Below the pieces are notes generated by a model that had not been told where the DNA came from, did no database searches, and saw nothing but the letters and a program-made list of their open reading frames with translations. From contig NC_092470.1 in NCBI RefSeq assembly GCF_047495875.1, positions 17,162,001 to 17,226,000 of the forward strand: DNA of 64,000 bases. The letters run 5' to 3'. Made by a program: the position numbers and the translations under genes. This document shows, piece after piece, positions 35,951 to 48,047 of the stretch (position 1 is its first letter; each line of letters opens with the position of its first letter). Source of the DNA: Pithys albifrons albifrons (lineage: Eukaryota; Chordata; Aves; Passeriformes; Thamnophilidae).

Positions 35951-38900
35951 GGTTAATTTTACCTGTGTGGTGACTGCTAAAAAAAAATTAGAAAATGTTA
36001 TCTCTGTAATTTTAGAGATTTCTGAGCTCCCTGTGCTTGTGTAGGCTTAGATCTAGAGGGGAACTGGTAATGCTTTCTGGTACCACACCTGGAAAGGTGT
36101 TTTCCATATTAAGAGCTTGCTATATGCAACAGTGTTCAAATGACTGTTCTACCATCACTGGATAGGATGAGATGATCTACTGCAACAACATGCTATATTA
36201 ATAATTTTCTCTGTTTTCTGTGTTAATTCACATTTAAATGTGCAGTGTTGCAGTAATAAAAACTTTATTAACCTGTTCCTAGAAAATAATGATTCACGGT
36301 TATCATTGGCTTATAGTATTTAATATTTTGACCTGATCTATTGGAGACTTCTCTGCAAGTTTGAGGGCTAAAGGTTCTATTTACTTGTGATCAGTTATAA
36401 ACATAACCCTGAAAGTATGAGGCTTCTTGTTAAAGAGGAACATGGTCACTGTCTTACAGCTTAGACTTTATGTGCATTCTTCTTTTAATTAATGAAAGCT
36501 CAACATGCAGAAATATTTTGAGATATGGCTCTCTGTGAATGGATTCCAACCCATACTGTTTAAGTGGATTGAAAATCTTATTTCCTGATCAGATTTTTTT
36601 AGAAATGCATTTCCTTCCTAATTAGCAAGCAGAACATAGAACACATTAAGTATACATTTCCCTTTAATAATTATTTCACTTTACTTTTCAAACAGGGTAA
36701 TGATTTTCACTTAGAATATCTTTCAGAGATCATTTAAAACACAGAAGCTTATGCCCATTAAAACAGAACTCCTCTCTGAAAACTGTGGCACCAAAATACT
36801 TGCGAGGTTCAAAAAATATTTTGACACATTTTACTTTTCAATCGTTATAAAAGGATTTTCCCCCTACATATTCTTATTGTGTCTTCATTTCCAGAATTGT
36901 TTTTAATTAAAAAAAGACTGTTTTGTTACAATGGATGATTTCAACCCACAAAATATCCTATTGTGCTTGCTATCAAAACAAACAGGTGCACCCAGCAGCA
37001 GGCACGGTATGCAGTGCAATTGAGCAAACAGTTTGTGCAAAGATTTAAGCTCATCTGAACAATATGAGTTCAAGTGTTATGAATTGAAGCCAAGTATGAA
37101 GGGCTTAGATCTGAGGGACTCTGGATGGAGCCCAGAACCTGTTGATCTTTGTGGGAATTGTGGGTCCTTTATGCTGTATAAGAGATGACAGCCTCTGTCA
37201 GGGTTAGTTTCTCGGTTTGAAATACCCATGAATTTTTATCAATAGCAGAACTATTTTTTACTGAAACACCATGCTTCCTCCTGCCCACATGTGAAAAACC
37301 TTTCCTGTTTAGATATTTGCAGAGGTTTCATAAGATGGGAAAGACAGAGAAAATAAAATTTGCTACAAGTCAAGGAAAAGATGATTAGTAGTTAAATAAA
37401 AGTATCTGTGAAGTTTCAGAATGTCTCAGTTTCCTATGTGGTTGGCTTCTACGGGTGATGTAATTATTTTTTTATTCTTGGATAGCCAAGGTGCCCAGTA
37501 TGACATTTTCATGAAGAAAATATGCTTTACAGCAGTTGGATGCCTTTCCTTCTTACAGTCTCAGAATTGTGATGGTAGGGAACACCAGAGGACAGTGATA
37601 TACTAAAATTCTCTTTGCTACAAGGCAAAGCAACCTGTCCTTTACTGCCAGTTTGTTGTGTGGCCATCTATGAATATTTCATTACTGCTGGGCTGGGGCC
37701 ACTGATTCAGTTCAGACTCCCAATTAGCACTCTGCACCTAACTGTCTGTTGTTATCTCTTTTTACTCTGCTGTGATGTCTTCATTTATCTCAAGTGGATG
37801 GTTCCTTTATGTCTCACCCTTCCTACCCTTCTGCTCCCTTTCATGATACTTTGATGCCTGTAGATTCTTATGTCCTCTTCCTACAGTGGAATAAGTTGCT
37901 TGCCAGGAGTCCTTGGGAATGGTGTGGGAAGGAATTCAGTATCTCATTGTCCCATGGACATCCTAATCACAATAGTAGTGAGTTAACATTTTCCTAACCT
38001 GGCCTGTGATGTAACTATTTTTATAGGCCAAATACCCTGATTTCTCAAATTGCTGAGAAATTCCCCCATCAGGTATCCCTTTATATCTCCTCTGTATGAA
38101 CAGTCACTGCATACTGTTCTGGCTCTGATCTAGACTGTAATCTTTTCTAGATAAACCAGCACCTTCATTTGTACTAAAGAATACTATGCACATCAGTAGG
38201 GTAATTTTCATTGCTAAAATAAATTCATTCTGCAATTCTGCAGTCCAGAAGATCCTGGACACAGTAAAAGATGACTCTTCCAGGGTCTCAAGATGCTGAA
38301 TGTCACAAAAGGAATCGTGGTGTATGGTGATCCTTAGCAGCTTCACATTTTTTTAATAGGAAGCTGAAACTCTGAACTAGGCTGGATTGTTTTGTTCTAA
38401 GATGTTAAAAAAATTTGAATCCCTGTAACTCAAGGTAAATGTAGCAAGTACAGACTACCCCAACTCGAAGTGGAATTGGAGAGTGGATTTCAAGGTGAAA
38501 CTCCTAAATAGTATCATTTTTCCCAATACACAGTGACAGTTTGGTGATCCCAAATTTCTACATGCAAAAATGCTTGACTGTCAAAACATAGTTATTGACT
38601 AAAAGAAGGAGAAAACATGTCTGCTTCTGATAGGGGGGTGGCTATTGGGCTCTAGTTCTGGATGATGATTACGAAATTTTGACTACACACATATGGACAG
38701 GTTTTGGCATCAGGATATGGTTCAACTTTGTTTCTACTTTCATTAATTTTACTATAATTACCAGAGACAATCTTACATTGTAAGATGTATGTCATGGGTT
38801 TTTTAGGATCGTGTATGTGCATGTTGTGTGTAAAGGGTCTTCGTTTATCTACCATCTTGGTATAGAAGGAAATAAACCTCTATAACAGGGTAAAGTGAAG

Positions 38901-39035
38901 GGAAGTTTTTTTCCTTGGAGAACTGTATTAATAGTTGTAAGCTTTATTAGATATATTTAATCTCATAGACATTTTGTGAGTAATTCTCCATGGGCTTCTT
39001 CCTTCTGGGTCCTTGCTTTTATTTCCTGTAGTCAA
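35951..39035. other. Non-coding stretch
   Basis: No gene or transposon family is recognised. A short CNE-like patch at about 36950-37060 contains CAAAACAAACAGGTGC and a CpG in a GCAGGCACGG context but is too weak to call. Open frames near 37421-37997 are overlapping and hydrophobic by T-richness rather than by protein structure. Confidence 0.5.
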
Positions 39036-39039
39036 AGTA

Positions 39040-39640
39040 TTAATAGGGTTAAAGGTGCTGGCATGGTGAATTTATGGTCGACATCTCACAGTCCGTTAAA
39101 GCAAGATCACTAATGGGTGACCTTGAGGTTCGACCGTTCCAGACTCAGGAAGATCAAGTCTCAGACCCCTCCTGCAAGTGCTCTGACCTCTCCATTCTTC
39201 CCCTCTATGGCCTAACCTTTAACTCACTGATCTTTGACCAAATTATTAAGCAAACACCTGCTTAGGTCTCTGACCAAAGACTGTAGACCAGGAGAGCTAC
39301 CATCATTTCATGCGAATTAGCTTTAATAATAACAAGACTAGCCTAAGGAGAAAATCAGAGGGTAGATTTACAGTAAATAATCATGCTGCTACAGAGCACA
39401 TACAGAACGGACCCTTCAACAGCTCTTACCTACAGTAAATCAATGCTAATCTATTTGACTGTGATAATAACGGCTTGTCAGCAGATACAGTTTCTTTATT
39501 TGACTTGACTAGGACAATGACTAGGTAAAATTTATTTCCTATTACTAAAGCAAGACAAAGACTAAGATTAATCCTTTGATGCCAGGGATTTCCCATTGGT
39601 AATAATACAGAAACTGCATTAGCGTTCAACACAGTTGCCA
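39040..39640. promoter_or_regulatory. Candidate conserved regulatory tract with retained CpGs
   Basis: Sequence of even complexity carries isolated CpGs: GGTCGAC, GTCCGTT and GGTTCGACCG in 39078-39140, then GCGAATTAGC near 39310, AACGGA near 39405 and AACGGC near 39470. Nuclear-receptor-like TGACCTTGAGG and two TTTGACC or CTGACC words lie in 39115-39285. A homeodomain-type GAATTAGCTTTAATAATAAC follows. There is no transposon signature. This looks like one or more CNEs. Confidence 0.35.
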
Positions 39641-40970
39641 AGAGTAACTGGAACAGAAAAAAGAGGCTGAAAAATATCTGATGATGTCAAATGTTAAGCC
39701 TGTGTAATGTTATCTGATTTAAAAATTGAAAGAATGCTCTGAATTTTCCCAGATTGCTTTGGATTGCTTGTTCCTTTTTCAGCTCTTGTGTTGTGATTTT
39801 ATAAATCTGCGTCATCTGAGATTAACTCAAACCTGAGTAGCTATAGTGAATTTTGTTTAAAGACTTTAATCACAAAAAATGGTAAACTCTGAATTATTAT
39901 GCAATAATAAATAGAATAAAATCTAGCTAACAATATTGTAAATTAAATTAAAGGTAAATTAGTATACACTCACCTGCTGCCTGTAAAACAGTATTAAATG
40001 TTTTCTTCATCAATGCATACCTTTTCCTGTGTACAGGGTTATTCAGACTGCCCAAATTTAAACTGATTTACATACATTATTATTTTTCATTCCCTGGCAA
40101 GATTAAGTTGTAAGATTAAACTTGATATAACTGGATAAATGTTAAGGAATACATGCACATACATACTTGAAAACATGTAATTTGCTTATATATAGGTATT
40201 CACACTCAGTAGGCCTAGAAAAACATTAGTCAGATGTCTAAGAGTCTGTTGCATAAAATCTGCCCTGGCTGGTACTATGTCCTTAAGCAAAACTGGTGGC
40301 TTCTTTCTGGAGAAAAGAAATGGAATTACCTATGATGAGGTATTGGTTTGAGAAAGGAGGTAAGTTAAAAGATAATCAATATTCAGTAAAAGTTACAAGG
40401 CAAGCACTGTAAAGAGTAAATGGATTTTAAAATGATGTTTATATGAATTCTTTTGCTTCACTCAGTTGTTAATTAGTGAAACACAAGACCAGGTGATTAC
40501 AGCACGACAGAAATGTTTAAACACATTACCTATTTCTTTTCTGATGTTACAGTGTACAAGGTCAAATTTTGCCTAGATTTACACGAATGCAGCATCACCA
40601 AACTCATTTTCTGCCCTCAGTCATACCAGGGAATGCCACAGACTATGATTTTTGCCATTTTATGTAAAAATACACATAGTCAAGATCTTGACTGAAAGCC
40701 CAGTAGGATCAGTGGAAGTCTTTCCTTTGACTACAGTGAACTTGGAATCAAGCCTTTCATGGCTGGGAAACATCCATAGGATATTTGGCCACACATCAGT
40801 CTGTACTATGATATACTGTGTATTTGTATTTTATTACTATAAAAGTAGTTTAGAAATTTGCTGTAAATTTATCAGAATATGATATTAGTGCTTCAGATGG
40901 ATCAGATTTGGACCTATGTTGGAAGTTACACAAATATGAGAAAAATAGTACTCCATAGGATTTTCAGATA
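39641..40970. other. Non-coding stretch
   Basis: This is AT-rich sequence with no recognised gene, transposon or motif cluster. Confidence 0.55.
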
Positions 40971-40975
40971 TTTTA

Positions 40976-41000
40976 TCATAGAATCATAGAATAAGTTTAA
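40976..41000 (-). mobile_element. CR1 terminal octamer remnant
   Basis: TCATAGAATCATAGAATAAG reads on the minus strand as the ATTCTATGATTCTATGA tail of CR1. The sequence that should follow (the GGTTGGAAGGGACCTT part) is not recognisable, so this is only the 3' terminus of a degraded or extremely 5'-truncated copy. Chance occurrence of two octamer-like units in tandem is unlikely. Confidence 0.5.
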
Positions 41001-42220
41001 TATATATCCCATCAATGATAGCACTCCCTCTTTATTTAGAAATAAAAGTGAGAATTTATCAATATGAAAATTAAAGAAGCAATGTTAATAAATCAGTTTA
41101 TTACTCATTTTTAATGTAGATATAGTTAAGTCTTATTGGAATGTACTTTAAGTTCTTTGTTGGTTATGTCATTCTGATGCATAAAGTAGTTTATAAAAGC
41201 AGAAAATGAGTGTCTGTGTTGTGGGATGTGTAAGAAAAAAGATTTTCTTACAATGTGAGAGAAACATAAAAATGGTTTTGCCTTTGCTCATACCTGCTGC
41301 AAGTGGTTAAAGGTTGCATTCTTTTACCTATAAGAATAGACATTTGAAAAATAATGTTATAAACAAGGATATATTGCATGAATTTTTTTTGAAGAACAAG
41401 CCAATTTTGTGCTTATTGATAAAGCAGAGAATTGTTTTAAAATATCACTGCAGGTAATGCCAAAAGGAAAGTCAGTTCTCTGGTATATGTAAGATGAAAA
41501 AAAAAGGGTATTTCTGAAAGAGGAATGCACATCAGTCAAAGGCATCAATAAATAAAGCTCTTTTTCATATGTAAATGGGAATTTCTAAAGTAAAGAAGGT
41601 ATTGTTTTATAAACAGTGAGATAATATTCTTGAAAAAGGTTACCAGTGATTACATAAGTTATCTCTTCCATAAAGAAATTTAGAGCTCATAGTTGCTCTT
41701 TTCATTAAAAAGGCTTTTCATCTACTCTCATACAGAAAGCCAAGCTCTGCATTTTAATTAGAGATAATAAATAATTATATTAGGAAACTGAAACTATTAA
41801 AGTCTTTTTGTGATGCTGTATCACTATATTTCTGTCCAAACATATGAGTATATACATTCAGCTTTTGATTCACAGATCACATTAAAGAAGATAATAAAAT
41901 ACCTATATAAACATGAACAATATTCAAGGTTTTTGACAAAGGTTAAAGTACCTTTATATGCCTGCAGCAGAATAAAACACCTTAGAATCTGTCCAAAATA
42001 TTAAGTCACCTGAATATAAATGCAGATAAAGACAATAACCCCACCCCCAAAAATATTATTAAACTAAAGAAATATGAGGTGACTGGATTTTAATGTGGAA
42101 TATGTTCAGCAAACTTTGAAGGAAGCCCTGCCAGAGCAAGGGTATGGCTGGTTTTGATGTAGCTACATGAGTTCTAAATACTGGAAATGTCTCTCTAATT
42201 CAGGCTTCTAAGCACAAACT
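41001..42220. other. AT-rich non-coding stretch
   Basis: No gene, transposon or motif cluster is recognised. Short A or T runs are present. Confidence 0.55.
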
Positions 42221-42224
42221 CCTC

Positions 42225-42253
42225 TTTTTTTTTTTATTTTTTATTATTATTAT
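42225..42253. repeat. T run followed by (TTA)n
   Basis: An 11-base T run, then TATTTTTT and about four TTA units form a low-complexity tract at the left edge of a conserved-looking block. Confidence 0.75.
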
Positions 42254-42259
42254 CACACA

Positions 42260-42600
42260 CAGGGGCATCTTCTCTGTGTGAAATTAGTGCACCAGAGTCA
42301 AGGGCAGAAAAAACCCACCACAAGACAGCCTTGCCCAAGTGCCACACCCCCCCAGGGAGCAGCTGACGTTGAGAAAGCAGAGGAGGGAGCCATTAGAGTC
42401 CGGCCTGGGATTGACACTGACCTAGGCCTGCCACCCGGCATTGTCCTGCCATCTGCACACACGTGAACTTTGCCTCCAAAATTTGGCTTCTCAATTAACA
42501 TGTCCAGCTGGGGGGAGAATTCCGTCATTTGCCTAATATCATTATTGCCACTGCTCTGACATATTAATATTAAAAATATATGTGAACAGATCAAGGATTT
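42260..42600. promoter_or_regulatory. Candidate conserved regulatory element
   Basis: A GC-richer core at 42290-42470 keeps CpGs in GACGTTG, GTCCGGCC, CCCGGCA and CACACGTG contexts, the last containing an E-box CACGTG (reading into GTGAAC). An AT-rich flank with TCAATTAACA, ATATTAATATT and CATTATTGCC follows. The core is free of recognisable repeats. The overlapping 62-codon plus and 98-codon minus frames probably reflect base composition. Confidence 0.35.
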
Positions 42601-42969
42601 GCCTAAGAGCTTCTCTTTTTATTTCACATAATAGGCAGGAGGTGAAAGAAGACACAATGTAATTTGAAAAGCATAACCCTGATTAGGCAGTGATTGGTAC
42701 ACAGCTAGAACTTACATTTAAAAACATTTTCATTATTAGCAGTGCCTGTCAAACACAATTCTTTTTATTTTTTTTCTAGCTGTTGTGCAAGTAGATGCAA
42801 GGTCATATGATGTTTTGAGGTTTGAGTAAACAGAAGAGTTCTATCTTACCAAGGCTTTTGTAGAATGACAATTTAAGATGATATTTTTGCCAGGGGACAT
42901 TATGTTTTAATTGGTGATTTTGTGAAAGCAAGACATAGGCTTCAGTTTTATTGTTATGGCATGGTGGAA
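42601..42969. other. Non-coding stretch
   Basis: This is AT-rich sequence with a T run near 42760-42775. Nothing is recognised. Confidence 0.5.
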
Positions 42970-43052
42970 TCAGTGACATCTCTGGATTAGGCCTTGAATG
43001 CTTCAAGCTTGGGTTTACAGCATTTGCAGCTCTTTTCTCCTTCCCAACAGTG
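42970..43052 (+). repeat. Unidentified dispersed repeat, copy 1
   Basis: TCAGTGACA starts at 42970. AATGCTTCAAGC-TTGG-TTTACAGCATTTGCAG-CTCTT-TCTCCTTC follows from 42997. The same words in the same order recur at 44596-44672 in the same orientation. I do not recognise a named family. It may be an old SINE or DNA-transposon fragment or a local duplication. Confidence 0.7.
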
Positions 43053-44155
43053 ACAACCTAATAGGATAATGAATGAGACCTTAAGTGTTGGGAGCTGGGG
43101 AAATAGAGTAGGTTTGTAAATCTTGGCATGATGCAGCTCCTCCTAATCTCAAAGATCTTTTAAGTGGATAACTAATAATACCATTATATTTATTTCTAGT
43201 CCCCACTGGAGAAAATAACACGCTTGCCATACCCTTGCCGATATTATCCTGTGTGCAACATCATGCTGCCTTCAAAAATGCTTCTAACATGAAGAAGTCA
43301 CCTTGAAAATCCTCATATTTTTCCTGTCTCTGAGTCCTGAGTTGCTTTCAGTCCTGAGCCTATAAAAATGTATATACTTGCTTACTTTTTATACCTTGGA
43401 GTGATCACGTGGAATTCTCAACATCTCGTGAGTAAATCTAAATCTACCAATAACTGAACATGTCTCTGTAAAATCCACAAGATCCTTTGAAAAATACCCC
43501 TGTAACATGTTTGTAAAAGGTGGGAATGTTTAGAAACCTCTCAGTTGCTCAATAATACAAGTATCAGTGATTTTTAACATGCCCCCATGCTACCTAACTC
43601 ACATAGGTACTTCTGAAAAACCCTCAAACTCTTCCTTTTCCTGAAGCGTGGAGTTTCTCACAGGTGTTTCCTCATGACTTTTAAAGTCAAGGGTAATTCA
43701 CTTCTCTGTTATAATGAGTCTTTTTGGAGCGAGATGAAATTGTGCAAGTTTTTGTACTGAATTTAATTATTTCTGGTCTTGTTTTAAAATCAGTATCAGT
43801 GCAACACAGGCAATAACTGAGACTTCCATTAACAAAAGGTTCTGAGGATTTAATAATTTATTTAAATGTATCACGTAGTTTTATCATGACAAAATAGGGC
43901 TGTGCCATCCCTTGTTGCAGTATCCTTGTCCCTGATTTAATCTTAAAGGAAAGAAATTCTACATCCTTATATTTTAGATGAAGTGGAGGACTTATGGCAA
44001 CTCCTCTGTCTGTTAACCCTGACACAATGGAATTCTTCCGAAAGTTATTCCATGCTGTGCATTAATGACATTATAGCTTCTTCTCAGAGCATTTATAACC
44101 CTGTCTAAGTTTGAAGAGGAAAAGAACCAACAGAATTGCAGCAGGAAGCAAATGC
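43053..44155. other. Non-coding stretch between the two repeat copies
   Basis: No gene, known transposon or motif cluster is recognised between the two copies of the unidentified repeat. Confidence 0.5.
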
Positions 44156-44159
44156 CTTT

Positions 44160-44290
44160 TGGATTTTGGCTTTAGAGAGCAGAAAATCAGTCGCGCTGTT
44201 TTTCCAACTAACTGCAATCTCTGAGAAGTTCAGAGTGCTACAGAGCACTCCAAGTCAGGGGGTGCAAGGAGATGAGAACAGCTGATAAAC
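44160..44290. other. Small complex segment with a perfect hairpin
   Basis: An isolated CpG pair in CAGTCGCGCTG (near 44190) is followed by a perfect inverted repeat GAGTGCT-ACAG-AGCACTC at 44233-44250, with a 7-bp stem and a 4-nt loop. The stem is too short for a microRNA precursor. The segment may be the core of a small constrained element. Confidence 0.3.
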
Positions 44291-44595
44291 CTGTGGCACG
44301 TTCCCAACAAAGCAGTTTGTGTCTCTGGGGTGTTTGGGTGGCCTTTTGTGACTTGAAATGTTATCAGTGTTTCAAACTGCTTTTAAATCTTGCCTCAGAC
44401 ATGTCGGATATACCGTTGGACCTCCTCTGCAAACTATTCCTGCTGAAGAAATTGTTGGGTGGACTAGTGGCAAAATGATTGAGTGAGTGCAGGGAGGCAA
44501 CTCTGGGGGTATAGACACTGATTTTTTAAGAGGTCTGTAGACTGGGAATGTCCTCAGACACTACCCTCATCCCATCCATGATCACTTTTCTCTTC

Positions 44596-44672
44596 TCAGT
44601 GACAAAAATATTACCAGAAATGCTTCAAGCCTGGTTTTACAGCATTTGCAGTGCTCTTCTCCCTTCAGTGTT
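44596..44672 (+). repeat. Unidentified dispersed repeat, copy 2
   Basis: This copy has TCAGTGACA at 44596 and AATGCTTCAAGC from 44619, then TTTTACAGCATTTGCAG and CTCTTCTCCCTTC. Relative to copy 1 (42970-43052) there is a 4-bp shorter spacer and a 2-bp insertion after GCAG. Over the shared 47-bp core the copies differ at only a few positions. Confidence 0.7.
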
Positions 44673-44939
44673 GTTTTTCTTTGGGAGGCAGATGATATCC
44701 CTCCATTTGGTTTATTTCCCCCTGTGAAAAATAAATTTCTGGAAGTATAAATCTGTACATTCCCACTGTTCCCATTCACCACGACAAACAAGGATCCCAA
44801 ATAATTTTATTGACAGAGGTGAACTAGGGCTAAAAAATATTTGAAAAGTGTTTAGAATGACATCAGGTTCATACTTTGCCTTACTACATTCTGAAGTACT
44901 GAACTTCACCACTTGAAAGAGGAAAACATGAAAATAACA

Positions 44940-45034
44940 TTGTCTAGTGGAAGATGTCTCTGCCCATGGCAGGTGGTTTGGAACAGACGATCTTAAGGTC
45001 TCTTCCAATCCAAATCATTCTATGATTCTACAAT
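44940..45034 (+). mobile_element. CR1 LINE 3' end, 5'-truncated
   Basis: This is a clear avian-type CR1 terminus: CTAGTGGAAGATGTCTCTGC, CCATGGCAGGTGGTTTGGAA, GATCTTAAGGTCTCTTCCAA, then ATTCTATGATTCTA. Only the last 95 bp or so of the roughly 4.5-kb element is present, as is usual for CR1, which inserts by target-primed reverse transcription and is mostly 5'-truncated. No target-site duplication is expected. Divergence from the remembered consensus is modest, so this is the youngest CR1 in the window. Confidence 0.93.
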
Positions 45035-48025
45035 TCTTATGTTGTAGAACATAGAGACTTTTTAATACAAATCACATCTTTAATTTCATATAAACTCTGT
45101 CTCATAGACATCAAAGCAATTCTTCAGCAAATCAGAGAGTTGTCTTTGGTTTCTTCAGGTGCTTAAAGGTAAGACTGGGTATTATAAACCTTGCTGAGAA
45201 CACTAAATCTTCCTTTGACAATGTCTACTCCAAAATGAGTTACCAAGTTTTGCTGCAGATATTTATGCAAAATCCCCTGGAATGTTGCAGGATCATTAGC
45301 ACAAGGACAACACCACATTTGTAGAAATTAGACTTTAAGAATTAATGGAAGTCTCAAATGTAAAACTGAAATCATCCTGTGTGGATCACATCTGAAGTTA
45401 GTTCTTAGAGTTTCATGTGCTTTCATATCTGTGGTTTATGAGTTACCCTACTGATGTATCCCAAACCAGGGCTTTTTTCTTGATTCAGAATCTTTTCTAT
45501 TATCTCTTATAGCTTAGCAACAATTAACACATCTTCCCACTTCCATAGTCATTACTTATTCAAATAACTCTTCTTCCAGTTTCAAAATCTGTAACTTCAC
45601 ATTTTTTTCTTCTTTCACACACGACCTTCTCTGTCTTGGTTTTATTAAATGGAAATACTACATAACTATTGCAAGGAGTCTCAGACTGAAACTAGACCAG
45701 AAACATTAACTAGCTCAAATGAGAAATACAAACTAAAAAGCTGTCTGTCCATTTTGGAAACATGCAGATAATGTGTGTGTCACTTGAAATTCACAAGCAT
45801 TTGGGATTGGCAAAGAAAAGTAATATACAGCAATGATATCTTTGATCATGGAAAGAAGTCAGAAACATAGGAACTGTGTCGAGTGTGGTTATCATCAACC
45901 CATTTTCTATTCCCAGTGCACAAATCATTTCATGCATTCTACAACCCAAGCCACGATGCTGGGCTTCAAAAGCAATTTCAGCAGCAAAATAAGGTGCTTT
46001 TCTTCAATTTTCAAGCCATTTGTACGAGGTTAGTGTTGTTTACCCACCTGGTACACTGATATTTACATACCCCTTTAAAGAAAATTGGTAGGTATGATTT
46101 ATGGAGTACTGTAAGAGCACAATTTTCCATGTAGTGCACCTAATCTGAAAGGGCACTTGCAAAGGTCACTCTGGCCATACAAATACCAAGTCTTCTCTTT
46201 GGAATAAGTTAGGATATTCATTTTTCTTGGAAAATGTCAGCAGTACCCTACTCCAGGGGTTAGTTTATGCAGATAAATGCGTAAGCCTTTAATCTTAAGG
46301 CAAAAATACTCTACACAAATGTAAGAGAAGTCCATCTATCACTGTTAAGACCTGTAATTTGTTTTTATTTAAATCCCAAGCCAGGGCAGCCTGGGCAACA
46401 AAATTGTTAACATGGTAGCTCACATCTGAGCCAAGATTAAAGTATATAAACATACATCTGCTTTCAACCTGGGTGAACAACACACCATGTCTTCTGAAGC
46501 CGTAATCTGGATTTTGAGCATCTCCAATATCTGCTCTTGTTGTGCTACTGTGAAGTATCAGAGTGCCTGACCTGAGCATGTTAAATTGTCCAATAAGTGC
46601 ACTGTGTATTTCCAGCATTTTATCTCTCAATGAAGAACAGTGACAAATGCTTTTATAGTAAACACACCATAATAAAAAAAAGATTCATTTTCCAACTTTG
46701 TACAAAAAGGACATAAACCTAAAGAATTGCTTAAAATAATTCTAGTGCTATTTTTCATATAAAATATTGATTTATTTTTTTATGTGGGGAATGCTTTATG
46801 GGTTTTTTTCTTCCATTTTTAATGGCCCATCTTAATCATTACTAGAAGTTGTTACTGACAACAAGAAACACTTCCATCTTGGTTGTTAATCATATCCATG
46901 TGGGAAGTTGTTTTTATGGATAATTTTTCATGCCTGGTTTTAAATCATTTGGCAGAATATTTTATAATGAGGAGTCTCAGATTTATTCAAGTTATCTCAA
47001 TAGCCAGAAACAAAGAATGTGATCTTAATGAGGTCTAGGAGATTTTAAAATGGAAATAATTTTGAAGTGCCTTTTAAAAGTGATGTTTTACATGTCTAAA
47101 CTATGAAAACTAATACATTGGGGTTGTTTTAGAAAATTCTGGTCAGTAATACTGGAATTTGTCAAGGGCTATACTGTTTCATACTGAATAAGGATGATGG
47201 ATAGAGTTGGTGGATCCAAGAGTATTTCTATTATCTCCTCATTTTTTTTTTTTTTTGTGTTTAGACAAGGTAAGTGTGATACAACATATAATGCATCTTT
47301 ATTTCACACAAGTCACCTTAAAAAAGATCTGGACTGTGTAATTTATTATAACAATTGCAGAGATGTGGGGTTCAAAGAAGGTGAATCAATGAGTTAGGAA
47401 GCTCCTCAGGACTTGATGCAACATAGAGGTTTGTTTTGGAGGGACAATTCTCTTTCGTGTGTGGTAGAAAGGACAAAACAGAACTTTAAAATGAAATTCC
47501 AATGCAAGTTGGTGTTAACTATCTTATATTTTCTTCAGTGTGGCTTTCCACAGTTTTTTTCTAAAGGTAGAGGCACTTTGTCTGCATGGTAACATGCAGG
47601 AAAATATGAAATAGTAATTCACTTGCAAGTCTAATCCTTTCAGGTCCTTACTCTCTGTGGAGGATATCCTGGTCCCCTAAAATCATGCTATTATATACCT
47701 ATGTGTGAACAGTGTGATTGGCCAGTTTATAGACTGAACCACAGCACTGGCTGTGACAATGGATCTCTGTAAGACACTTTTAATTACAGACAACAAAAGG
47801 AAATTATTTTTTTCTTTCTCAGTTTGTGGGTACTGTTGGGATCCTCTTCCGTTTGATGCTGACTTTATTTGCACATGATTTCACTTAGGAGTAATGCACC
47901 CATGAAATGGAGATTATCTGCAGTACCTGGAGCTCAATAGCTCTGTTAGCATATATTCACTGAGGTTAATTAATCTTGAAGTAGCTCAGCTGTTTCTACA
48001 GGAAACTGGACTATACAGTTATTCT
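45035..48025. other. Non-coding stretch
   Basis: No supported gene is seen. The 111-codon minus-strand frame at 46295-46630 has a mixed amino-acid composition but no family motif, no splice context and no neighbour, and is treated as chance. A 14-base T run lies near 47241-47256. No transposon family is recognised. Confidence 0.5.
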
Positions 48026-48047
48026 GAAAGAAAGAAAGAAAAAAAGG
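48026..48047. repeat. (GAAA)n short tract
   Basis: Three to four GAAA units run into an A run. Confidence 0.7.

Noticed and set aside
39105..39150. GGTTCGACC at 39127-39135, resembling the B box of a tRNA gene or tRNA-derived SINE
   Set aside because: The bases that follow do not complete the B-box consensus, there is no convincing A box at the right distance upstream, and no cloverleaf acceptor stem can be drawn.
46295..46630. 111-codon minus-strand open frame with mixed composition
   Set aside because: No family motif, exon signals or related frame is nearby. It is kept as non-coding unless a protein search shows otherwise.
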